Assembly: GCA_021229015.1 (NCBI GenBank)
Contig: CM037781.1
Location: 34,392,759-34,456,758 of the forward strand
DNA length: 64,000 nt
Origin: Solen grandis
Taxonomy: Eukaryota; Mollusca; Bivalvia; Adapedonta; Solenidae
Direction: 5' to 3'
The position numbers and the translations under genes are program-made. Under the pieces are notes generated by a model. It was not told the origin of the DNA and searched no databases. It saw nothing but the letters and a program-made list of their open reading frames with translations. Positions within the stretch are counted from its first letter, which is position 1; the number at the start of each line of letters is the position of its first letter. Shown here in pieces: positions 46,096 through 56,900 of this stretch.

Positions 46096-46347
46096 TTATT
46101 GTTATATTGGGGTTTACCGTCGCTGCGATAGTATTTCAATCATATAGCGACGTCCAACTAATTATAGGTGGAGGAAGACCCCGAGTACACAGAGGTACCC
46201 GGGTAGAACCACCGACCTACCGCAAGCCAGCTGGAAGGCTTCCTCACATGAAAAATCCGAAGTACCTACCTGGATTCGAACCCACAGCGGTGAGGGGCTG
46301 AGAGATTTGTAGTCCACGACTGTAACCTGACTGTCACGGCGGCCCCT
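46096..46347 (-). mobile_element. SINE-L subfamily 1, full length with TSD
   Basis: Complete from GTTATTGTTATATTGGGGTT to GGCCGCCGTG-type head. The TSD is an imperfect 17-mer (GGACATGATTTTATTTG at 46079-46095, GGACATGGTTTTATGTT at 46348-46364). The A box is damaged (CAGTCACGGC on the plus strand). The 72- and 117-codon ORFs overlapping it are SINE-derived. Confidence 0.85.
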
Positions 46348-46369
46348 GGACATGGTTTTATGTTTATAT

Positions 46370-46725
46370 AGGCTGTAATTGATATAGGTGTGTCTTGGTA
46401 GATGAACATGTATTTGATGAATTATATAAATGGGCCTTAAATTAATGTGTCTTTCTATAGTACTAAGCTTGAAGACGGTTGCTGTAATGTCAAATTTTGT
46501 AATGATATAATTCATTATAACTACTACTCTATTTAACCCTTCTGTTGAAATTAACTTTAACCCTTCTTTTAAATGATTTTTTTAAATTGCGATGTCTATA
46601 AAATAGTTACCCATTTATGAATAAATACTAACTGTAAACTGATACTGCAAATCATTTCATGGTGCCAAACAAGGGTCTCTCTCAACGTACTGCATAAATA
46701 ATCTGAGATATTGCGCATTAACATG
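46370..46725. other. No gene recognised
   Basis: AT-rich spacer between the SINE and the coding-like segment. Confidence 0.35.
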
Positions 46726-46729
46726 AATT

Positions 46730-47044
46730 TTACATGTTTATTCTATGCCGAGTTTCCTGACTTTCTTCGTGAGTTTCAGTCCTGGCCTTTATTACATCCG
46801 CAGGTATACAATTGCCGTGTTTTAAAAGGGCATAACGGGATTTACTTTGTTCCTTAAATGCACATTTATTTTCAGACATCGATTTTTTCTTGCAATTATA
46901 TACCGCCAGTTGGTTTCTCATGTCACCATTAAGATATGGAGTGAAACGACTGCTTTTAAGAGGCAATTTCGGTTCGATCACCTGCTGAACCATTACCGGT
47001 CCTTTAAAATAGTTTAGGAAATATCCTGTTTTCAGATGCCACAC
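46730..47044 (-). pseudogene. Coding-like segment, copy 2 (104-codon open frame, unrecognised)
   Basis: The minus-strand frame reads MWHLKTGYFLNYFKGPVMVQ ... LPLKSSRFTPYLNGDMRNQ ... VYNCKKKSMSENKCAF, then a polar C-terminal stretch with GNCIPADVIKARTETH. Conserved residues are shared with 38320-38500. It may be an exon of a gene family or a mobile-element ORF. No splice sites were chosen because the family is unknown. Confidence 0.45.
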
Positions 47045-47323
47045 TGTTGGTTTCGATGTTTATTACGCTTTGAAACATCCACAAATGCAGTTATATCATG
47101 TAAATCGGCCTTGGTTTCAGCTGAAAATAGAACTCTAGAAGAGTTAAAAAATTAATTAATTCATAATGACTTATGTAACTTTTTGTTTTTGAACTCGAGA
47201 ATAATAAAAATGATAATACGTTTACTTTGTATGTATACACAAGAATGTGCCAACTGATTTGAATTTCTGAGAAAATTAAGTTTAGTTTCAATGTAAAACA
47301 AATATAAGGATTTACAGACTTTT

Positions 47324-47554
47324 GTTGTTGTATTGGGGTTTACCGTCGCTGCGATAGTATTTCATTCATATAGCGACGTCCAACTAATTACAGGTGGAGG
47401 AAGACCCCGAGTACACTGGGGTACCCGGGTAGAACCACCGACCTACCGCAAGCCAGCTGGAAGGCTTCCTCACATGAAAAATCCAGAGTCCCAACCGGGA
47501 TTCGAACCCACAGCGGTGAGTCCACGACTGTAACCACTCGGCCACGGCGGCCCC
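47324..47554 (-). mobile_element. SINE-L subfamily 1, with TSD and internal deletion
   Basis: Runs from GTTGTTGTATTGGGGTTTAC to GGCCACGGCGGCCCC. The A box TGGCCGAGTGG and B box GGGTTCGAATCCC are intact. About 20 bp (the GGGCTGAGAGATTTGTAG block) are missing between them relative to 46096. TSD: ACAGACTTTT (47314-47323, 47555-47564). Confidence 0.88.
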
Positions 47555-47628
47555 ACAGACTTTTTGAGTAGCTATACATTGCTGTAAACAAACAGAATAA
47601 CGGTGTGAAAGGTGCCTACATAAGCCGA

Positions 47629-47655
47629 AAAAGGATTTCTGTCTGAAATCCTTTT
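47629..47655. other. Perfect 11-bp hairpin
   Basis: AAAAGGATTTC, a 5-nt loop, then GAAATCCTTTT. Short and isolated; may be chance. Confidence 0.5.
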
Positions 47656-47693
47656 ATTACGTGTGTATGTATGTAAGAAATTCTTTATTCAGT

Positions 47694-47695
<2 letters not shown>

Positions 47696-47729
<34 letters not shown>
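47696..47729 (+). repeat. (TG)n microsatellite
   Basis: About 17 uninterrupted TG units. Confidence 0.95.
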
Positions 47730-47730
<1 letters not shown>

Positions 47731-47904
47731 CCAAATGAAACAAGTTCTCGAGGTTTTGTCACGAGCGCTGATATTTTAGTCTAGTTTAAAGCAGCTCGTT
47801 CACAGATTATTTGCAGAATTAAGAACGTTTTTATCGACTCTCCCTCGTTAATGTTGATAAAGTCTTTGTTTCCTGACAAAATAAACTCGACATGAGTAGG
47901 TCAC

Positions 47905-48115
47905 AGTGCTCGGGTAAACGCTATTTTCGTTAACGCCCACTCCAGGGAAGTCGGTTAAATATAGAATGCGAAAACCCCAAAACAAGTGTTTGTTTTACCA
48001 AGTGCCACGTTCTCCAACATAGCATCTTCAGCAATTTCGGGTAGCGAATTCGTAAGTTCCGCCTGTGAAGTGGGCGCATGCGCGAGGAGTGAATATGATT
48101 AGTCAAGTGACAGCA
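47905..48115 (+). repeat. GC-rich dispersed module, copy 2, with NRF1-like palindrome
   Basis: Blocks GTTAACGCCCACTCCAGGGA, GCATCTTCAGCAATTTC, GGGTAGCGAATTCGTAA and GGGCGCATGCGCGAGG match the inverted copy at 35703-35940. GCGCATGCGC at 48074-48083 equals the core of the NRF1 recognition palindrome, and the other copy keeps only a half (TGCGCAAGCGCG). Possibly a regulatory end of a mobile element. Confidence 0.6.
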
Positions 48116-48219
48116 AATGAAAGTAGAAAATATAAAATCAGGTTATGTTTTATCGACATATAGAAAGAGTTACGTTGTCGTCAGATAAACAAGTAACTGG
48201 TGTTGTATGCAACACATAA

Positions 48220-48975
48220 AGTCCCCTACCGACTCCACCTTGACTCAATATGGTAATCAATCCCATTTTTTGCCATATTTTCACTATTTCCGTTACCATA
48301 GCAACCACAATTTGAGTCGAAGAACAAAAATAAAATGACGTGCATAATCTACACATTGCCATCTAGTCATATACCAAGTTTCATCAAGTTAGCTTGCTTA
48401 GTTATCGCGGGATCCCATTTTTTGCCATATTTTTACTATTTCCGTTACCATAGCAACCACAATTTTAGTCGAAGAACAAAAATCAAATGACGTGCATAAT
48501 CTACACATTGCCATCTAGTCATATAGCAAGTTTCATCAAGTTAGCTTGCTTAGTTATCGCGGGATCCCATTTTTGCCATATTTTCACTATTTCCGTTACC
48601 ATAGCAACCACAATTTTAGTCGAAGAACAAAAATAAAATGATGTGCATAATCTACACATTGCCATCTAGTCATATAGCAAGTTTCATCAAGTTAGCTTGC
48701 TTAGTTATCGCGGGATCCCATTTTTGCCATATTTTCACTATTTCCGTTACCATTGCAACCACAATTTTAGTCGAAGAACAAAAATAAAATGACGTGCATA
48801 ATCTACACATTGCCATCTAGTCATATACCAAGTTTCATCAAGTTAGCTTGCTTAGTTATTAAGTTATCGCGGGATCCAGATTTGAGCGGACAGACAGACG
48901 GACGGACAGACGGACGGACGGACAGACGGAGGGCAAACCTATAGTCCCCTCCGGTGTGAACACCGGTAGGGGACT
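48220..48975. mobile_element. Pearl-like element: inverted ends, four 152-bp core repeats, GACGGAC microsatellite, terminal hairpin
   Basis: AGTCCCCTACCG at 48220 is inverted at 48964-48975. Four core units start at 48261, 48413, 48565 and 48716 (TCCCATTTT... to TTAGTTATCGCGGGA; steps 152, 152, 151). The last unit has an 8-bp duplication at TTATTAAG. A CAGACGGACGGACAG run follows (48890-48930). The right end forms a hairpin, AGTCCCCTCCGGTG / CACCGGTAGGGGACT. This is the arrangement described for bivalve pearl elements, now usually placed with Helentron-associated elements. Confidence 0.88.
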
Positions 48976-49018
48976 AATTAATGTTCACGGCACTATTAAT
49001 GTTTTATAACGCAATAAA

Positions 49019-49657
49019 AACAAGAGGGCCAAGATGGCCCTAAAGATGCTCACCTGAGAAAAACTGCCTTCATTTCCTGTACAAGTTACTCATAGCATAG
49101 TTGTACTGAATACATAACCCATGAGATGATTTCAATTCCACGAACCAGACAGTACCTTAGGTCAAAATTTGAAGTCAAACTTGACTGAGATTATTGTTAT
49201 AAACATAGTCAGTGAAACTTTAAAATGATTGCTTAAGAAATGAAGATGCTGGAGTGTAAACAGTGAAATCTTGCAATTTATATTAATTAAAGGGCAATAA
49301 CTCTTGACTTATTATCCAATATCAGCCATAGTCACTTGGTCTAAAGATGATGGCTGTTAACATTATCAGAAATTTTGAAAATGATTGCTTGAGAAATGAA
49401 GATGCTAGAGTGCAAACAATGTGAAATATGGCAAATTTAAACAAAAAAATGGGTATAACTCCTGACCTATTTGGTAGATATCAGCAATAATCGAAATTTG
49501 CTGAGAGATTATGGAAATAAACATTGTCATAAAGTTTAAAGATGATTGCTTAAGAAATGAAGATGCTATATTGCAAACAATGTGAAATCTGGCTTTTTTA
49601 ACATTCATCAATCCTAATAGCTCATCTTGAGCGCATGTGCTCAGGTGAGCTAAAAAG
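49019..49657. mobile_element. Complete family A element, 0.64 kb, with three ~155-bp core units
   Basis: The left end is ACAAGAGGGCCAAGATGGCCC (inner hairpin), then GCTCACCTGAG. Core units begin near 49130, 49289 and 49443 (AAAGGGCAATAACTCTTGAC, GAAATGAAGATGCTAGAGTG). The right end is a hairpin, AGCTCATCTTGAGCGCA / TGTGCTCAGGTGAGCT, then AAAAA. Inverted CTCACCTGAG words sit at both ends. Non-coding. Confidence 0.8.
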
Positions 49658-49659
49658 GG

Positions 49660-50690
49660 AAAGCATTTAATATTTGAATCTGCTCGGTAGTTCTATTAAG
49701 AAGCTGACTAACTCACGTAACGTTAAGCAGGATAGCTTCATTATGGACTTTTATCTCACTACCAATGACATCCAGGTTAACTTTTGTCCATTAGCTGAAA
49801 AGAAAAGGAAAAAAAAAATAACAATGCCTAAGCGGCTTAGAGAACGCTACTGTCTCCTTGATATTTTTTTTTCTCGGCAAAATAACCCTCATTTTGTGAA
49901 AACCTATATAATGAAACCTGAGATTAAGTTTTCAAAGAGATAACAAAAACCATTACACTTGACAAACTCTATATCAGTCAGTTTATTGTTCTTCTCGTTA
50001 AGAATGAATTTATTTTTCTAATCATTTCATAAGCACACGAAAACAAATAAAAGTATGCTACTACTAAATCCGGGAGATTAATGTTATTCCATCAATGGAT
50101 TATATTTAGTTGCTATAAATTGTCTTAAGTTAAGTAAATAAACCAATTTTTAATTCAGTAACCATGATGATATTTCAATAAAGATGTGTGTTCTGTAGTG
50201 ATCAGTCAGTTAACATTGGGAGTAGAACAACTTATCAATTTCAAGCCGTCCATTGATATTCTAATAGGTTGATTCAAAATAAAGGCCGATTACCGGTAAA
50301 CATAAAGTTATGTATCCAATGTAACAGTTTCAGTTTCTTGCTTTCTTATGTAGTGCCACGAATTCAAAGGACTGCTATCGTTTTAATGTTTTCAGTTCAA
50401 TCATTGGATGTGAAATATAATGTTGATGGTCACGTTAATAGAAAACGTGCGACAGTTATAATGTACCACATGCATAACATATGGTTTGGGAGGAACAGAC
50501 GGATAAAAGGAGATGGTTGCATGAAAAACAATGTATCGATTCAATAATTGTTTCCAATGGTTAATGCATATGCAATAGTATACATACCATTCAAATTGAA
50601 GCACTAAGACCATCTTAATGATTCATCAAATGTGGCGATTTTAAAGGTCCTGTCAAACCTCAAGGACTCATGAGATTTCTGAAGAATGTT
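49660..50690. other. No gene supported
   Basis: ORFs at 49674-49943 and 50269-50547 are open for about 90 codons, but show no domain, signal or splice context. Confidence 0.3.
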
Positions 50691-50696
50691 GTGCAC

Positions 50697-50760
50697 TTTC
50701 CTCAGTGGCTCAGTGATCAGGGCATCCGCCCCCGGAGAAGAAGGTCGAGTCCCTGCAACG
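50697..50760 (+). mobile_element. tRNA-like SINE head
   Basis: A box TGGCTCAGTGATCAGG and B box AGGTCGAGTCCCTG at tRNA spacing. No closed cloverleaf, so SINE-derived rather than a tRNA gene. Confidence 0.5.
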
Positions 50761-50764
50761 GCAA

Positions 50765-51240
50765 ACTAAAGTTGTTAACAAGATCATACATGTTTAATAG
50801 TTAAGAAGTTATGGCCAACGAATAGGATTTTCACTGTGAATTCAAAAAAGTAGATAAATTTGGGTCAAAATAGACTTAATAGTTATGGCCCTTGAAGTGA
50901 ATGTAACCCTTGTGATAATGAATAAGTTTGTGAAGTTTATTAACCCTTTCCCTCATAGAGGACACCATGAAAAGACCTATGCGAACAGCATAAAACCAGA
51001 TCAGCCTGCGAGTACTCGCAGGCTGATCAGGTTTTATGCTGTTCGCTGCTCCTCAGTGGTCTGGAAATGAGGATTTTTTAATTAAATTTGGTAAAGTTTA
51101 ACTGTGATTTTCTGCAGATCAGGCTTTATGTGGTACCTACTGAGTGCGTCAAAATGAGTCTATATGAGGGAAAGGGTTAACAGAAGGCTTAATAGTTTAG
51201 AAGTTATTACCAATGTTTAAGTTTTCAACTTTCGACTACG
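50765..51240 (+). repeat. Dispersed repeat interrupted by a MITE
   Basis: AATAGTTAAGAAGTTATGGC, AATAGTTATGGCCCTTGAAG and, after the MITE, TTAATAGTTTAGAAGTTATT are successive, similar blocks. The phrase resumes directly after the TTAA of the insertion, so the MITE is younger. Confidence 0.5.
50940..51180 (+). mobile_element. TTAA-type MITE, copy 2, complete
   Basis: TTAACCCTTTCCCTCATA at the left and its inverse at the right, with the TTAA inside both. The central 66-nt hairpin (50981-51046) is almost perfect (GATCAGCCTGCGAGT / ACTCGCAGGCTGATC inner stem, GCGAACAGCATAAAACC outer stem). Confidence 0.88.
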
Positions 51241-51993
51241 CGAATGATGACGACAGCGACGACAATACCTCGACTTTTTTTTCTTTGTACGAGCTAAAAT
51301 GGTACTTGTAGCTTCCTGCTTGGCGCCTAGCATATAAACAGGGTAGTTCCAGGACTGGATGGCCCGGTGTTGGGATATTGTGACTGAGTGTGGGATCATG
51401 CCACACGTCTACGTCATGATAATTTAGTGTGACATCACTATACCGGTTTCAAATCGACATAGTCTCCAAAAGATTGATGTACTGTCGGTAGGACGATAAT
51501 TCTTCCAAACAATCTTAAAGGTTAAACTGATTTGCGAACTGATCAGATGTGCTTTAGTTGTATCAATTTGGAATCAATGCGAATAATTTTAATTTGAATG
51601 TTAAGATAAGCAGATTCCAGTAAGGCACAATAAATACATTCGGAATGAAAACGATTTAATAATATTTGTAGGTTTGTCAAAAGTATATATGATACATTGT
51701 ATATAGGTTCGCTTCAAGCATTTTGCACAAATCTCGATGCAATATTTGATTACATATTTTGATCTGTTGGATTGACGATACCATCATATTCTAATACATG
51801 TATACACTTAACACTCACCTCTGTTTAATTTGCATGCAGGAAAGCATTGGCTGTCATTACTTCAAAGCGTGGCTATATTTACTTTTAAGAAATAATTAAA
51901 AGAAGGGTCAGAAAAGATACGATTCACTTCTTGGTTGACGTTCCGTGTCAATATTACTAATATTAAAGAGAACTATGGTTAAGTGAGACAGTT

Positions 51994-52073
<80 letters not shown>

Positions 52074-53530
52074 ACTAGCGTGACTTCCATTAAACACTTG
52101 AGGCCCGGGACTGCACATCTTTAAAATCTCTAAAAATGCTTGAAAAAATTGCTATATAATTTTAGCCCACAATATACAGTAAAACGCATTCACGAGCATC
52201 CTAGAATAAAAATATTCCCGGTGTAGCACGCCCCTGGCCCTAGACTTTACATGAACTTAAGCCCAGGTACGCTAAGCCCTGAGATTACCCGGCGTGCATT
52301 ATATATATTTTTTTATTTCCACATAGGTAGGATTATCTCAACTTAACAGAGTTCTCTTATTGTAAATCTTAATCGTTACGAATTCTCAAATGTGTTATAT
52401 AAACTCTGTCATGATTACAAATATCATAGTAATGGCGTATTGCAATGTAGCATTAATTTAAATTCTTAATTAGTCCTGACACGTGATCAATGCAGTAAAT
52501 TATTATTTAGGTATGACAGAGATCTAAATATTCTAAAGTTCGGTCTCTGAAATAAGTCTGTGCTTATACAACCTAGATATAATCATTCAGAATTTAACTC
52601 TTTAACAAGCTGAAGCATAAATGTCTGTTTCGATGTTTCTCAAACGCCTTTAACAAAGTTTCTCCCTTTTTTGCTGGGTTTTCAACGAAAAGTTCCGCCA
52701 TTTTCCTTTAAATGCGTATGATGTTCTATCCTAGAGACCCTCTTCCCTTAAAAGGTCTTGTGATATTAGTGCCGAGCAGAATTTAAAACTAATTATCTGA
52801 AAGTAAAATGATTATGTGTCACTTTATGTTTTCTCTGATTGCTTAATGATATGTCTTTCTCGGTTTATCCATGGGCTTGGAGAAAAATTTAAGTATACCA
52901 ATTGACGAAGCAAAGAAGTGTAAATGTATACCTCGTATTCCAATATGATATTGATATATGAATTTCTAACAATAATTTGCTGAATTTAATTTGCTTATTT
53001 ACAGATTAACGTTCATTCACTGTCTAAATATTATAAAGACTTCTACCTTACTGGGGTATCAGAATATTTACAAATAGCATAATACAACGCCAAAATCTAT
53101 TTTCAAATCCTGAAAATATACACATCATGTATACTGAGTGTTCTATGTAACTTCAGGAGCTCTCACAGATTTAAACGGAATTCACGTTACAGCACAGGAT
53201 TGACTCAATGCCTTGACCTTCTCAAGTTAACAATCTTGCCAACAAAAAGGGAAACAGTCGGCAGATTGACACTGTTAACAATTTGCTACGATCTTAAAAT
53301 AACAAAATATTCTTTATGATAAAAATCTTCCATGAACCGCTAGCATTTCTTATCTAAACAACCACTCGATTTCTGTCATTGAGTGATGGGTTTAGATTTG
53401 GTATCAGCATAGAATACGACAGCACATTTCGCTGTCATATTCAACAAGTATCATTTGTGCGTCCATAGCATTCTAGTAATTTGTTGAAATGACAGTCCAT
53501 TAAAATGCATATATTTTGACTCCGATTAAT
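51240..53530. other. No gene recognised; (TA)n(TG)n microsatellite
   Basis: A 75-bp (TA)n(TG)n tract lies at 51998-52072. The rest is AT-rich without a supported ORF. Confidence 0.45.
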
Positions 53531-53532
53531 GC

Positions 53533-53742
53533 TTAACCCTTTCCCTCATAGAGGACACCATGAAAAGACCTATGCGAACAGCATAAAACCAGGTTTTATG
53601 CTGTTCGCTGCTCCTCAGTGGTCTGGAAAGGAAGATTTTGTAATTAAATTTGGTAAGGTTTAACTGTGGTTTTCTGCAGATCAGGCTTTATGTGGTACCT
53701 ATTGAGTGCGTCAAAATGAGTCTTTATGAGGGAAAGGGTTAA
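53533..53742 (+). mobile_element. TTAA-type MITE, copy 3, lacking the inner hairpin
   Basis: Same termini and flanks as copy 2, TTAA on both sides. The centre reads GCATAAAACCAGGTTTTATGC (53581-53601): the ~31-bp inner stem has been removed cleanly between the outer arms. Confidence 0.88.
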
Positions 53743-53828
53743 ACGTCTAAACGTACCTAGTAGCAAGTCTGTTATAAAGTGAGCGTTTTGATTTCTTATA
53801 CATATGACCTCCATCTAACAATCAGCGT

Positions 53829-53905
53829 GTTGTTGTTTTTGTTGTTGTTGTTTTGTTTTTGTTGTTGTTGTTGTTTTCTTTTGTTTTTTATGTTGTTGTT
53901 TTTTG
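53829..53905 (+). repeat. Interrupted (GTT)n tract
   Basis: Four GTT runs separated by T-rich stretches. The ORFs on both strands here are products of the repeat. Confidence 0.85.
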
Positions 53906-53909
53906 GTTC

Positions 53910-56900
53910 GCCAGAATTATTGTTCCAGATTTCCATAACACTTAAAATATTGAGTTGCATAATACACATCATATTTTTTTCTTCGCATGCCATTTCAACT
54001 TTTTTTTATCTTTATTTCGCAGCATTTCTGCAATAGACGCATGTGTTACAAAATGTTTCTGATAATTGGTAAAATATATATGTTATAAACATAACGTTTC
54101 TGTATGCTTTTTGCAAAAATTATTATAAAATTTGATTTAAATTACATTAAAACGATTCATTAAAAATCTTGAGACACATATTAGCAACAGATAGGAAATA
54201 TGTGATACACACTTGCGTAAATAAAATCAAAGACATATACAACAGATATAGGAAATCCTGTAAAAGCCAGTGGAAAACAGCGTTCAGGCACACAACAGTT
54301 AAATGTAAACACAATATAAAATAATCATTTCCCTACTGCAAGGAATTATTTCTTTCATTTTAGTCAGATTGATTTAAGAAAAAGCTTAAAAATATTCTAC
54401 CAGTGTAGCAGAAAAACTACAAATCTTGCAAAATTATCACCATGCGGGTACTTATATATTTTTACGTAAAACTTTTTTTTTTACTTATTTTAATACATCT
54501 GGTACCTACGGTATTATTTTGATGGTATTTTAATGTTCTTTTGCAAGAAACAATTTACTTTCACATATCCTCAATAGAAAAGGAAATATTTAAAAACGTG
54601 ACTGCGAGAATTGCACAATTTGTTACGTGCTTTTTTGAGATTTAGACTAGTTGCCAATATTTGATAAAACACATGCATTGTGTAGATATTTAAGTAATGC
54701 AACGTGCATAGACTTACAAAAACATTCACATTCATAAAATCACAGGCAAAACATCCGTACTCAAAACCTTCGTCAAATTATACTCTTGATAATTACATTC
54801 CTCTGTTATTTTCTGTTCTGGTGAAGCTTTGGTTCGATGGCCACTCTTACTAGTTCAATTAAGGACACCATGGTCCAGTGGTAGTGTGCATTGCCTGTGG
54901 AGCCGAAGGTCATGAGTTCTATTCCAGCTCGGGATTTCTAATGTTCCAAGTAGTTGTCTAACACAGATATAACTTCAAACAATGTACATGTAATCTTTGG
55001 AGTACCTTTTACCTAAGTTTAATAAGTAGTAAATCATGGCCTTCGTTTAAAGACAAAATTAAGTGTTTTCGCACGTGCGTCATGTGCAGCTCATGTCGAT
55101 ATCTGATTGACCGGACATAAATCACGATTGACCAAAATCACGCAAAACAAATCAAACAAAAGTGCCAAGATGTATAATGACCCCCAAAACAAGCTAACTC
55201 GATGCTAAATGCAAATACGTTAGTAAATGTCTTTTCGAATAAAGTGTTATTTTGAAAATGACCCCTATGTCATATCGTTCAAAAATTGTTTCAATAAAAG
55301 ATATATAGCAGCAATATTTTCACGTGATGTCAGAAAGGAAGGGTTCTATACTCCAAAAATAACAAAAAGAATATTTGCTACTTGCAAATATATAAAAAGA
55401 AATTATGATGGGTTCTTTCTTTTCTGGCTTAGTTATATTGGTAATCGCTAGACAGTCTCATAATTAATGCTTCGATTTCGTACACATTTCTTTAAAAAGG
55501 AAACCAAACTTTCAAGACTAGAAAAAACAACGTTTTTTTTTTATTCCCAAGGTTAAAATCAGCGATTCATTTCATATATATTTTTAGTTTGGTGCTATAC
55601 TATAAAAATTTCTTGTAAATAACGCTATTCACGTAACATTTGTGATAATAATCTGTAATTAGAACGTGCATTAAAATGGCATTTGCTTTTCCTTTTAATT
55701 TATAAATATTTTCAAAGCAGATTCTCAGTAAGCTGCAGAAATCTGATTAAAATTTATACTACCTACAAGGGAATAACGAGTTTAATAAGGTTAGTTATAG
55801 GTTAAAGGTCAAGGCCGATCTGGCCATCCGAAAATAAGAGTGACACGAAGGATAAATGAAGATCATAGAACACGAGTAAAAAAGGCAATTTCTAATTTCT
55901 TTGTTTATAAAGGAAATGCTCCTCAAATGTTGATATTGAAAATGAAAAGATTTGCGTGAGAGAACATTGCATGTTGGGTAAAACCTGTAATAGAAATACT
56001 TAAAAAATAATGGTATTCAACAACCGTAAAATGTCTGAGCTCATTATAGGAGGGAAAACTTAATTATGATTTTATGTCACCAGACAATGGTTCCAAAAAC
56101 AGTCAGTGCAAAGGAAATCCGTTTTATCCTCCATTTTAATTTCGTAGGGAATGTCTATCAAGTTAGGGATATCGGTAAGAAAGTACATGTTTACAGGGAC
56201 AGTGCTGGGAACGGTGACACTTTGGACCCAGTAAGACCGATGCTACTCACAATAATGATACTGTTGAACAATTGGCATATATATATATATATTGAAAATT
56301 GTTAAACATATAAACGATCTGTCCATATGTGGTTTCCCAGCAACAGATTGAAAAACAGATATGTGAGATGGACGTACATATTTTCTTGAAACAAAAATTG
56401 TATGCTTTTCTGACAAAATCAAGTACATGCAAGCCTGCATCGTTCAATTTCTGGATACTTCGAGTAGAAAGACGTACACGTATGCAAGCCAAGGAAGAAT
56501 TTTTTGAAGATTTATTTAAAATCGTTGTTCTTATACAATCTTATATCCGCCACAGATAAAAACATGTAAAAGGTAAAAAAAAGCGAATTACCATTGCATT
56601 ATTTACATCGAACTGATGGCGGGAATCGCAATCCCGGATATCCAAATTCAATGTCCTCTAGCGGGCAAGATATTAATACATGCACCTGTTTGTACATATT
56701 ATTGTTATACTGTAGATAAATATGTTTGCGTGAAGAGCATCTGTTTAGTCGTGTTACTTTTTTCATATTACTTACATGCATAAAATGCAATGCAATTTTT
56801 CTTCATATTATTTATTTATTATTTTATTATAGAAGGCACGATAACTCTGCAACGAAACGAAAGCTGGAAAAATATTAATGATATAGTGTGACGTAAGCCA

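Noticed and set aside
46083..46301. 72-codon ORF resembling ORFs at 12199, 27862 and 47333
   Set aside because: The shared peptide (FTVAAIVFQSYSDVQLI) is the antisense translation of the SINE-L body, not a gene family.
48261..48874. CRISPR-like array of four repeats
   Set aside because: Whole 152-bp units repeat without unique spacers, and the context is a eukaryotic pearl-type element.
51240..53530. Search for a gene between the two TTAA MITEs
   Set aside because: No frame with domain, signal peptide or splice support was found.
53779..54036. Hydrophobic 85-codon ORF and its opposite-strand partner
   Set aside because: Both are translations of the (GTT)n tract.
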